Positions 28,823-36,935 of a DNA stretch of 64,000 nucleotides are shown one piece after another. The notes below the pieces were generated by a model that saw only the letters and a list, made by a program, of their open reading frames with translations, searched no databases and had not been told where the DNA came from. The first letter of the stretch is position 1. Each line of letters opens with the position of its first letter. Source of the stretch: Ruminococcus sp. AF31-8BH (GTDB lineage: Bacteria; Bacillota; Clostridia; Lachnospirales; Lachnospiraceae); contig NZ_QTVN01000011.1 in NCBI RefSeq assembly GCF_003460605.1, forward strand, positions 1 through 64,000. The letters run 5' to 3'. The position numbers and the translations under genes were made by a program.

Positions 28823-29732
28823 CCGCACCCTCCTGTACACTCTTCGCTGTATCTGCCGCGCTGTCATCTGTCATATCCTGCTTGTTGACTGTAATTACAA
28901 ATACATCCTTCAGATGGAGGAAATCCACAGGCGTTACAATGGTACCGGTCTTGGTCAGGTTATTGCTGTCTACCTCCACCTCGCTTACATAGCCGATGAA
29001 AAGCCCTTCCACGAACTTCTCACTGATATTGGAGGTCACAATACGTTCCCCGACTGTCACCTTGTTTTCCTGATCATAAAGCTGCTCAAAACGAAGCTTG
29101 CCCTCATCGATCAGCTCCAGGTCACCGTTTACAATACAGTTGTCTGAGGTGCTTACGGTCATTGCGCTGACGCTGCTGCTGTCATCTATGATGGAGCGCA
29201 CTGTTGCCCAGGAAGAACCGACTTCCGTAACGATTCCTACAAGTCCCTTGCCTGCGATTACATTATTGTCCACGCGGATTCCGTCCTTGGAGCCCTTGTT
29301 GATCATAAAGGTATCGTACCAGTTGCCCGGATCCTTGGAAATAATGGTGGCTGCAACCTTTGGATACTCCTCGTAGGTCTGGTCCAGGTCATAAAGCTCT
29401 TTCAGGCGCTGGTATTCTCCCTGATCCTGGATCAGCTTGTTGTTCTGCGTGGTAAGGCTGTCAATCTGTGCTTTGAGCTCTTCATTTTCAAAAATCAGGT
29501 CCTGCTTGTCCTGGAAGCTGTCCCTTGCAGAACGGATCATGGAGCCGATCTTCTCAATGCTTTTCTCAAATGGCACAATGACGATTCCTGCCGCCTCCTG
29601 AAGAGGAGCAGTGGAAATGCCCGATGCAAAGGTGGACACAATGCAGCACAGGCAGAAAAGCGTCATGATTGCCAGCAGATGCTTGCTTTTTAAATTAATT
29701 CGGAAACGAAATTTTTTCTTCAGGTTTTTCAT
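28812..29732 (-). CDS. mreC: rod shape-determining protein MreC
   Basis: A 306-aa protein with one membrane anchor (about 18-40), a coiled coil (about 75-110, rich in E, L and Q) and the beta-rich MreC domain (ISKDPGNWYDTFMINKGSKDGI). It links MreB to the periplasmic-side synthases. It follows mreB by 19 bases. Confidence 0.94.
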   Translation of the reverse strand: MKNLKKKFRFRINLKSKHLLAIMTLFCLCCIVSTFASGISTAPLQEAAGIVIVPFEKSIEKIGSMIRSARDSFQDKQDLIFENEELKAQIDSLTTQNNKLIQDQGEYQRLKELYDLDQTYEEYPKVAATIISKDPGNWYDTFMINKGSKDGIRVDNNVIAGKGLVGIVTEVGSSWATVRSIIDDSSSVSAMTVSTSDNCIVNGDLELIDEGKLRFEQLYDQENKVTVGERIVTSNISEKFVEGLFIGYVSEVEVDSNNLTKTGTIVTPVDFLHLKDVFVITVNKQDMTDDSAADTAKSVQEGADEE

Positions 29733-29751
29733 GAAATGGCACCCCTAAAAC

Positions 29752-30765
29752 TTATAATTTACGCTGTGTAATGGGTTGTGCCCACTTGCGCAGCTCCCTG
29801 TCGTGAATGATCTTCTCAAGTCCTGTGACCGAAGAGGTCTCATAAAGGTCGGACAGGTTAAAAGAATATCCGGTATAGCTTGCCAGATATGTATCTATGT
29901 GCGGAATCCTGGTACTTCCGCCCGTGAGGAAAATTCCCTCCTTGGCTATGTGGTAGGAAATCTGAGGCGGAATACGCTCCAGAAAAACCTTCATCTGGGC
30001 TCCGATCTCATTAACGCAGTTCATAATGCCTGCATTCACCACATAGGCAGAAATCACTTCTTCTCTTGGAAGTCCGGATACACTGTCGATTCCAACTACC
30101 TTGCGGGCCTGCTTGTGCTGGTCTGCAAGACGCCCCATTACAAGCTTCAGCCGCTTCCCTGTACGGGTTCCGATCTGAAGGTTATAGCGCTTGCGCACCT
30201 CGCTGCATACAGCTTCATTCATCTGCCGTCCCCCGATGGGGATCTTCTTGCTGATAATGATCCTGCCCCCTGTGATAATGGAAAAATTCGTGCTCTGGGC
30301 ACCGATATTCACCACCATGCTTCCCTCATTGTTCTCCAGATCCACGCCCATGGCAATGGCATCTGCAATGGGTGCCTCCACCATATAGACACGGTTCTTG
30401 CGAAGCCAGTGGCCATTTGCCACCTGGTAATAAGCCCGTTTCTCAATGGCAGTCATGTCAAGAGGGACTGCAAAATACATAACAGAGCCTATTCCTAAAA
30501 TTTTATCAATTTTTCTCATCATACTGTAAAGTACAATTTCCTGCAGTTCCAGATTGGCTATCATACCAAAAGCCATCGGCGAACTTACGGAAATGTTAGA
30601 TGGTGCTTTTTCAAACATTTCATACGCTTCGTTGCCCACGGCTATGATTTTGCGGCCTTTCGCCGCAATCATGTTCTTCTCAATGTAGCTTTTATTTCGA
30701 ATCATGGAATAGACCTTGACGGAACTGCTTCCAAGATCTATTCCATATGTTTTTTCAAACAGCAT
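29752..30765 (-). CDS. mreB: actin-like protein MreB
   Basis: A 337-aa actin homologue that organises elongation machinery under the membrane. The phosphate-1 loop GIDLGSSSVKVY, the VVNIGAQSTNFS phosphate-2 segment and the adenosine motif FLTGGSTRIPHID are present. GAQST replaces the more common GGGTT, so it may be a divergent MreB/Mbl-type paralogue. It is encoded immediately before mreC. Confidence 0.92.
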   Translation of the reverse strand: MLFEKTYGIDLGSSSVKVYSMIRNKSYIEKNMIAAKGRKIIAVGNEAYEMFEKAPSNISVSSPMAFGMIANLELQEIVLYSMMRKIDKILGIGSVMYFAVPLDMTAIEKRAYYQVANGHWLRKNRVYMVEAPIADAIAMGVDLENNEGSMVVNIGAQSTNFSIITGGRIIISKKIPIGGRQMNEAVCSEVRKRYNLQIGTRTGKRLKLVMGRLADQHKQARKVVGIDSVSGLPREEVISAYVVNAGIMNCVNEIGAQMKVFLERIPPQISYHIAKEGIFLTGGSTRIPHIDTYLASYTGYSFNLSDLYETSSVTGLEKIIHDRELRKWAQPITQRKL

Positions 30766-30814
30766 ATACCTGTCCCTTCATCATTTTACCCTTCCCCAAA
30801 GGTGCACTTCCGAA

Positions 30815-31525
30815 TTACACAGGAAGCATTCCCTGTTCCCGAAAGCTTACGTATTTCTGGTCACCGATCACAATGTGATCCAGAAGCTTCACCCCTATCA
30901 GCTCCCCTGACCGGTAGATCCGTTCCGTGATTTCCACATCACACTCACTGGGCGAAGGATCGCCGCTTGGGTGATTGTGAACCAGGATCAGGCTCACGGC
31001 GTGGAACTTCAGTGCCTCCACAAACACCTCTCTGGGCGTGATCAGTGTGGCTCCTACCGTCCCCTTTGAAATCGTCTGCTCCCCAAGAAGATGATTCCTT
31101 CCATCCAGCAGCATGACGATCAGCATCTCCTGCTCCTCGTGACGGAGATGTTCCATATAGTATCTTGCTATTGTGACGGGATCATTGAAAGAAAGTCTTG
31201 GTCTGGCAGCAGCAGACGCCATCCGCTTGGAAAGCTCCCCGATACATTTCAGCTGGACGGCTTTGACCTTCCCGATTCCGTTCACCTTCATCAGATCCGG
31301 CAGGGACATGTGAAGCAGTCCCAAAAGCCCCGGATATGAGGTATCTTTCGTAAGACTTAAGATTTGATTGGCAAGTGCAAGAGAATTGGCTCCCTGCACC
31401 CCGTTTCTTAAGATCACTGCCAGAAGCTCGCTGTCGCTTAGCACCGACGGTCCCCACTTGAGACATTTCTCATAAGGCCGTGAAGACTCCGGCAGATCTC
31501 TGATGGTCTGCGTTATTTCATTCAT
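30815..31525 (-). CDS. radC: RadC-type JAB domain protein
   Basis: A 236-aa protein with an N-terminal helix-hairpin-helix region (LLHMSLPDLMKVNGIGKVKA) and a C-terminal JAB/MPN metal site (LVHNHPSGDPSPSECD). RadC proteins sit next to mreB in many bacteria. The molecular role is unsettled despite the historical DNA repair name. Confidence 0.93.
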   Translation of the reverse strand: MNEITQTIRDLPESSRPYEKCLKWGPSVLSDSELLAVILRNGVQGANSLALANQILSLTKDTSYPGLLGLLHMSLPDLMKVNGIGKVKAVQLKCIGELSKRMASAAARPRLSFNDPVTIARYYMEHLRHEEQEMLIVMLLDGRNHLLGEQTISKGTVGATLITPREVFVEALKFHAVSLILVHNHPSGDPSPSECDVEITERIYRSGELIGVKLLDHIVIGDQKYVSFREQGMLPV

Positions 31526-31623
31526 ATCTTTGTACCTGCAGTTCTCCAGGAGATAAATCGTTACTGTTCACATTTTGCCTGTAAGCAGTAAGGATGAATT
31601 ACAACGCAGACTCATTTTAGCAT

Positions 31624-31651
31624 AAAAAAGGAGAGATGTACACTCTCTCCT
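31624..31651 (-). terminator. terminator of the FAD-protein gene
   Basis: AGGAGAG and CTCTCCT arms at 31629-31635 and 31645-31651, followed on the minus strand by TTTTTT. The stem overlaps the stop codon of the gene at 31650. Confidence 0.8.
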
Positions 31652-33248
31652 AAATTTTTTTAAACTTTTTCGAAATAGCCTCTGCCACTTTGATGCCATC
31701 CATGGCTGCAGAAGTGATTCCCCCTGCATATCCGGCACCTTCTCCGCAGGGATAGATTCCTTTATAATTTGCCTCCAGGGAGTCTTTCTCACGAACAATT
31801 CTTACTGGTGAAGAAGTACGGCTTTCCACACCGGAAAGGACGGCATCCGGTCTGTCAAAACCTTTGATCTTTTTTCCAAAGGCCAGAACGCCTTCTTCAA
31901 TGGAATCTCCGATCTCTTTTGGGAAAATACTCCGCACATCCCCCGGGGTATATTCTCCTTTAATACAGGGCTCTACTTCTCCAAGTGCGGTGCTTGGCCT
32001 GTGATTCTGATAATCCTCAAACAGCTGTACCGGAACTTTTCCATTTCCAGCCTTCCATGCGGCACGCTCCAGACTGCGCTGGAATTCTACGCCCCCGAGA
32101 GGTCCTTCTTCCGGGAAATCCTCCGGGGTCACGGACACAATCAGGGCACTATTGGCATTGCGGCTGTCTCTTGCCTGGTAGCTCATGCCGTTGACTGCCA
32201 GTCCTCCCGGCTCAGAAGAAGCGTTGACCACGTATCCGCCCGGGCACATGCAGAAAGAATAGACGCCTCTGCCGTTTTCGCAGGTGTGCGTTACCTTGTA
32301 GGCAGCTGCTCCAAGCTTCTCGTTTTCTTCTTCCCCGTAGAGCGCCATGTTGATCATGGACTGGGGATGTTCCATTCGAACGCCTACTGCAAAGGATTTT
32401 GGCTCCATGTAGATTCCTTTTTTCTCAAACATGGCAAAGGAATCCCGGGCGCTGTGTCCCACTGCCAGCACACACACCTGAGCTGGAATCCTTTGTTCCC
32501 CGTTTATTTCAATTTCTTTTAACTGTCCCTTTTCCAAAACCAGGTCTGTTACTTTGGAACGGAAGTGGAAGGTCCCTCCCATCTCCTCGATCTCATGGCG
32601 CAAAGTCTCCACAACGCCTACCAGCACATCTGTGCCAAGATGAGGTTTCTGCTGGTAAATGATCTCCTCAGGCGCGCCAGCCTGTACAAACCGTTTCAGC
32701 ACCTCATGGTTTCTTCCGGAAGGATCTTTCACAAGAGTATTCAGCTTTCCATCGGAAAAAGTTCCAGCTCCCCCTTCTCCAAATTGTACGTTGGAATCTG
32801 GATCCAGCACCCCGTTTTTCCAAAAGGCTTCCACCGTTTTCTGGCGGATATGGGCTTCCTCGCCGCGCTCTAACACAACCGGACGGTAACCCGCCTTTGC
32901 CAGATACCATGCGCAGAAAATTCCTGCTGGACCGCTTCCCACGATCACAGGTGGATGTTTCAGTTCTTCATTGCCAGGTGTCGGGAAAATGTATTCTTTT
33001 TTGTCGGTTAACGTAATATTATTATCGTGAACTTTTCGGACAATCTTGCCTTCCTGATTTTTTTCCTGCAAAGAAACGTCCACAGTGTATACGAATTTTT
33101 TGTCATCCTTGTGGCGGCAGTCCAGGGACTGCTTCACGATTTCGTAAGAGAAACCTTCGTTTTTCAGACGAAGGGCCTTGCGGATCTTATGGGCAAGCTC
33201 TTCCGGCGTATGATTGATTGAAAGTTTTAACTGGGTAATTCGGATCAT
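31650..33248 (-). CDS. FAD-dependent oxidoreductase (NAD(FAD)-utilising dehydrogenase family)
   Basis: A 532-aa flavoprotein. An N-terminal basic domain of about 90 residues precedes the FAD-binding GSGPAGIFCAWYLAKAGYRP motif (about 103-122). The C-terminal GEGAGYAGGITSAAMDGI closes the FAD site. The family is widespread and uncharacterised in Firmicutes. A second FAD enzyme follows upstream, suggesting a small redox operon. Confidence 0.85.
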   Translation of the reverse strand: MIRITQLKLSINHTPEELAHKIRKALRLKNEGFSYEIVKQSLDCRHKDDKKFVYTVDVSLQEKNQEGKIVRKVHDNNITLTDKKEYIFPTPGNEELKHPPVIVGSGPAGIFCAWYLAKAGYRPVVLERGEEAHIRQKTVEAFWKNGVLDPDSNVQFGEGGAGTFSDGKLNTLVKDPSGRNHEVLKRFVQAGAPEEIIYQQKPHLGTDVLVGVVETLRHEIEEMGGTFHFRSKVTDLVLEKGQLKEIEINGEQRIPAQVCVLAVGHSARDSFAMFEKKGIYMEPKSFAVGVRMEHPQSMINMALYGEEENEKLGAAAYKVTHTCENGRGVYSFCMCPGGYVVNASSEPGGLAVNGMSYQARDSRNANSALIVSVTPEDFPEEGPLGGVEFQRSLERAAWKAGNGKVPVQLFEDYQNHRPSTALGEVEPCIKGEYTPGDVRSIFPKEIGDSIEEGVLAFGKKIKGFDRPDAVLSGVESRTSSPVRIVREKDSLEANYKGIYPCGEGAGYAGGITSAAMDGIKVAEAISKKFKKI

Positions 33249-33269
33249 ATTGTTTCTCCTTGCTTTTTC

Positions 33270-34448
33270 TTATGATCTGCCGGCATTCATTCCTGCAGCG
33301 TACCCGCTGGACCACGCCCACTGCAGGTTGTAGCCGCCGCATTTTCCGTCGACGTCAAGCAGCTCGCCTGCAAAGTACAGGCCGGGGATCAATCTGGATT
33401 CCAGTGTTTTTGCATCCACTTCCCTGGTATCTACGCCGCCGGAGCACACCTGTGCCTGTTCAAAGGGCTGATAGCCTGTTACTTTAAGAGGGTAGCTGTA
33501 AATGGCTTCCTCCAGATTTTTGGACGCCAGAAGCACTTTGGCAAGCTTATCCGGGAAAAGTCCGGTAAAAAATTCTTTTTTGCCTTTATAGGGGCTGTCC
33601 TGTTTTCGTTTTTCCAGAAACGCAGCAAGTTGTTCCCTGGAAAATTCGGGCAGGAAATTCAGGCGCAGCTCTGTTTTTTGGCCCTTCCAGAAAGCACGGA
33701 TGGCATAGCGGCTGATCTGAAATACAGGAATTCCAGACACGCCGTAGTCTGTGAGCTGCAGTTCTCCTGTTTCTTCTGCGATTTTTTTCCCGTCTGCGTA
33801 CAGGGAAATCTTCCCTTCGGTGCGCACTCCGGCCCAGCCGGAAAAGCCTGTGTTTTTGCATTTCAGTGCAGTCAATGCCGGAAGAGGCGTAATTACAGAA
33901 TGTCCCAAAGCGGCAGCGATTTCATAGCCGCTTCCGTCTGAACCGGAAATGGAAGATGCCCTGGAACCGTTTGCCAGAATCACAGCATACCCTTCGTAAG
34001 TCCAGCCCTGGGTATGGATTTTCCAGATGTTCTTTTCTTTGGAAATGCTTTTTACCTGCTCATTGGTTTTGATCTTCACCCCAAGGCTGCGGGCCTTCAT
34101 GCACAGCACCTCCGCCACGCTGGAAGCCTGTCCGCTGTGGGGATAAAGATATCCGTTATTTTTATTTACCGGGTAAAGCCCAAGCTCTGTGAAAAAATCT
34201 ACTGTATTTTCTACGGAAAACTGGTTCAGAACTTCCTCCCAGAAGCCCGGATTGTCGCTTCGGTAAGCGTCAGTCTGCTTCTGGAGATTGGTGAAATTGC
34301 ATTTTCCGTTTCCGGTGGCGCAGATTTTTTTGCCTGGCTTTTCATTTTGTTCCAGAATGGTTACGGCTGCGCCGTTTTCCGCCGCTGCAATAGAAGCCAT
34401 CAGGCCGGAGGCACCGCCGCCTATGATTACAACACGTTTTTTATCCAT
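33270..34448 (-). CDS. BaiN/HI0933-like FAD-binding oxidoreductase
   Basis: A 392-aa flavoprotein of the HI0933/aminoacetone-oxidase/BaiN family. The FAD motif VVIIGGGASGLMASIAAAEN (residues 5-24) and the ATGNGKCNFTN loop are typical; the C-terminal GELLDVDGKCGGYNLQWAWS is the family signature. Members have been linked to bile-acid reduction in gut Clostridia, but the substrate here is unknown. Confidence 0.88.
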   Translation of the reverse strand: MDKKRVVIIGGGASGLMASIAAAENGAAVTILEQNEKPGKKICATGNGKCNFTNLQKQTDAYRSDNPGFWEEVLNQFSVENTVDFFTELGLYPVNKNNGYLYPHSGQASSVAEVLCMKARSLGVKIKTNEQVKSISKEKNIWKIHTQGWTYEGYAVILANGSRASSISGSDGSGYEIAAALGHSVITPLPALTALKCKNTGFSGWAGVRTEGKISLYADGKKIAEETGELQLTDYGVSGIPVFQISRYAIRAFWKGQKTELRLNFLPEFSREQLAAFLEKRKQDSPYKGKKEFFTGLFPDKLAKVLLASKNLEEAIYSYPLKVTGYQPFEQAQVCSGGVDTREVDAKTLESRLIPGLYFAGELLDVDGKCGGYNLQWAWSSGYAAGMNAGRS

Positions 34449-34496
34449 ATAAACTCCTGCAAATGTCTGCGAGTGTGTCTGAAAAAGGCTCCAGCT

Positions 34497-35777
34497 TTAC
34501 TGCGGCAGCTTCACCAGATCCTGTTCTACTAATTTCTGCAGAGACATCATAACGCCAAGCTTTGCGTGCTCCCAGGTAAGTCCGCCCTGGAAATATACGG
34601 CGTATGGTTCTTTCACCGGTCCGTCTGCGGAAAGTTCGATGGAAGAGCCCTGGACAAAGGCACCTGCAGCCATAATCACCTGGCTGTCATAGCCTGGCAT
34701 ATCCCAGGGTTCCGGATCTACATAGCTGTCAACCGGTGCTGCGGCCTGAATTCCTTTGCAGAAGGCGATCAGTCTTTTCGGGCTGTTTAAGGTGACGGCC
34801 TGGATAATATCCTGTCTTGGTTCCGTGGAGTTGGGAACAACGTCGAAGCCTAATTTTTCATAAATATTGGCTGCGAAAACAGCGCCTTTTAATGCGCCCT
34901 TTGTTACCATAGGTGCCAGGAAAAAGCCCTGATAGAAGGAGCGATTTACTCCAAGGGAAGCGCCTACCTCTGCGCCAAGTCCCGGGCAGGTCATGCGGTA
35001 GGAAGCATTTTCCACGCATTCTTTTGTTCCTGCAATGTAGCCGCCGATCGGGGCAAGTCCGCCGCCTGGGTTTTTGATCAGGGAACCGACTACCATATCT
35101 GCGCCAACGTCGCTTGGCTCGATGGTGTCTACGAATTCGCCGTAGCAGTTGTCTACCATGCAGATTACATCTGGTTTGATGCTTTTTACAAAGGAGATGA
35201 GCTCGCCGATCTGTTTTACGGAAAAGGATGGGCGGGTCATATAGCCTTTGGAGCGCTGGATTTCTACCAGTTTTGTTTTTTCGTTGATTGCTTTGCGGAT
35301 GTTTTCGTAGTCAAAGGTGCCGTCTTCGAGAAGGTCTACCTGGCGGTAGGTGACGCCGTATTCTGCCAGGGAGCCTTTGGATGGGCGGATTCCAATGACT
35401 TCTTCCAAAGTGTCGTATGGTTTTCCGGCTGGTGCCAGCATTTCATCCCCTGGGCGGAGATTTCCGAAAAGGGCGATGGCAAGGGCGTGGGTTCCGCATG
35501 CGATCTGAGGGCGTACCAGACAGGCTTCGGTGTGGAAGGTGTCTGCGTATACTTTTTCCAGGGTGTCGCGGCCGTAGTCGTTATAGCCATAACCTGATGA
35601 GGAGCCGAAGCATTCCTCGCTGACACGGTTTTTCTGCATTGCCAGAAGGACTTTCATCTGGTTGTATTCTGCAGTTTTGTCGAACTGTTCGAATCTTTCT
35701 TTTAAAGATTCCTCTATCTCATGGCAAAAATCATATACCTGGGATGAAATTCCAAGTTGTTCGTATAATTCTTTCAT
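34497..35777 (-). CDS. aluminium-resistance / methionine gamma-lyase family PLP enzyme
   Basis: A 426-aa fold-type I PLP enzyme of the family long called aluminium resistance protein. The lysine loop MVVGSLIKNPGGGLAP holds the likely PLP lysine, and MVDNCYGEFVD the PLP-contacting Asp. The start MKELYEQLG at 35777 is preferred over the frame start at 35789. It lies downstream of miaA, as in many Lachnospiraceae. The biological role remains uncertain. Confidence 0.88.
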   Translation of the reverse strand: MKELYEQLGISSQVYDFCHEIEESLKERFEQFDKTAEYNQMKVLLAMQKNRVSEECFGSSSGYGYNDYGRDTLEKVYADTFHTEACLVRPQIACGTHALAIALFGNLRPGDEMLAPAGKPYDTLEEVIGIRPSKGSLAEYGVTYRQVDLLEDGTFDYENIRKAINEKTKLVEIQRSKGYMTRPSFSVKQIGELISFVKSIKPDVICMVDNCYGEFVDTIEPSDVGADMVVGSLIKNPGGGLAPIGGYIAGTKECVENASYRMTCPGLGAEVGASLGVNRSFYQGFFLAPMVTKGALKGAVFAANIYEKLGFDVVPNSTEPRQDIIQAVTLNSPKRLIAFCKGIQAAAPVDSYVDPEPWDMPGYDSQVIMAAGAFVQGSSIELSADGPVKEPYAVYFQGGLTWEHAKLGVMMSLQKLVEQDLVKLPQ

Positions 35778-35850
35778 AATAATTCTCACCGTCTGTTTGA
35801 CGGCATTCCTCCATTTTTTGTGTTATTTATAAGTGTATCGTTCTCCGGAC

Positions 35851-35936
35851 GTGAGTTCACAAGGTATATTCATCGCAGGTCTCCGTTAAAACCGCTCCTG
35901 AAATGACCTGCTCACGAATATACCTTGCAAACTCAC
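35851..35936. repeat. 86-bp imperfect palindrome
   Basis: Two 31-32-base arms (35851-35881 and 35905-35936) are nearly complementary, sharing GTGAGTT, CAAGGTATATTC and GCAGGTC. No T-tract follows on the minus strand, so it is not an ordinary terminator. It may be a small dispersed repeat, or a leader structure for the PLP-enzyme gene that starts 74 bases downstream on the minus strand. Confidence 0.7.
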
Positions 35937-35974
35937 TGGCTTCTGGTAAACTGATAGTATTTTCAATAGCCAGA

Positions 35975-36922
35975 TTAACCAAGTATCCCCTTTTCACGGC
36001 AAATGCTCAGCATATACTCCAGCATTTTCCCGTCGTCATACCCGAACTCGTCTTTGTTGATCCATAGGGTTTCCAGTTCTCTGCGGAACCAGGTGAGCTG
36101 GCGCTTGGCGAAGTGTCTGGTGTCGCGCTTCAGGATGCGCACGGCTTCTTCCAGGGGCATTTCTCTGTCCAGATAAGCCAGAATCTCTTTATATCCAAGC
36201 CCCTGCATGGAAACCATCCCTCTGTGATAGCCCATGCTCTTCAAAGCCTCCACTTCCTTTACAAGACCTCCAGCCAGCATCTCATCCACCCGTTTATCAA
36301 TCCGCTGATAAAGCAGTTCCCTGGGCGCGTTCAGCACGAAATAGGCAAGATTATACGGGCTGACCCTTTCCTGCTGTTCTTCATTGTGAGCGGAAATCGG
36401 GCTGCCGTTTTGGTGGTAAAACTCCAGGGCGCGGATTACACGCTTCACATTATTCTCATGAATTTCCTCCGCACTTTTAGGATCCACCTTGGCCAGCATC
36501 TGGTGAAGATAAGCCACTCCCTTTTCCTGGGCAAGGGCTTCCAGGCTGGCCCGGTATCCGTCATCCTGTTCTGCCTGGGTAAAATCGATATCCCTGGTCA
36601 CTGCCTGAATATAAAATCCCGTACCGCCAACCAGGATTGGAATATGCCCGTTGGCGTAAATCTTTTCCATGGCTTCCTTTGCCATTTGCTGGAAACGCAC
36701 AATATGAAATTCCTCATCTGGCATCAGCGCATCCACAAGATAGTGAGGGACTCCCTGCATTTCTTCTGGCATAATCTTGGCTGAACCGATATCCATATAT
36801 TTATAAACCTGCATGGAATCTGCAGAAATGATCTCACCGCCAACTGCTTTGGCAAGGGAAATAGACAATTTTGTTTTTCCCACTGCTGTTGGGCCGGTGA
36901 GGACAATAAGAGGTTTTTTCAT
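35975..36922 (-). CDS. miaA: tRNA dimethylallyltransferase
   Basis: A 315-aa enzyme that prenylates A37 of tRNAs reading UNN codons. It has the P-loop GPTAVGKTKLS (residues 9-19), SADSMQVYKYMDIGSAK, PHYLVD and the IPILVGGTGFYIQA signature. The ATG at 36922 is preceded by AGGAGAAA; 13 bases separate it from mutL. The partner miaB, usually found before mutS, is not present here. Confidence 0.95.
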   Translation of the reverse strand: MKKPLIVLTGPTAVGKTKLSISLAKAVGGEIISADSMQVYKYMDIGSAKIMPEEMQGVPHYLVDALMPDEEFHIVRFQQMAKEAMEKIYANGHIPILVGGTGFYIQAVTRDIDFTQAEQDDGYRASLEALAQEKGVAYLHQMLAKVDPKSAEEIHENNVKRVIRALEFYHQNGSPISAHNEEQQERVSPYNLAYFVLNAPRELLYQRIDKRVDEMLAGGLVKEVEALKSMGYHRGMVSMQGLGYKEILAYLDREMPLEEAVRILKRDTRHFAKRQLTWFRRELETLWINKDEFGYDDGKMLEYMLSICREKGILG

Positions 36923-36935
36923 GATTTCTCCTGTG

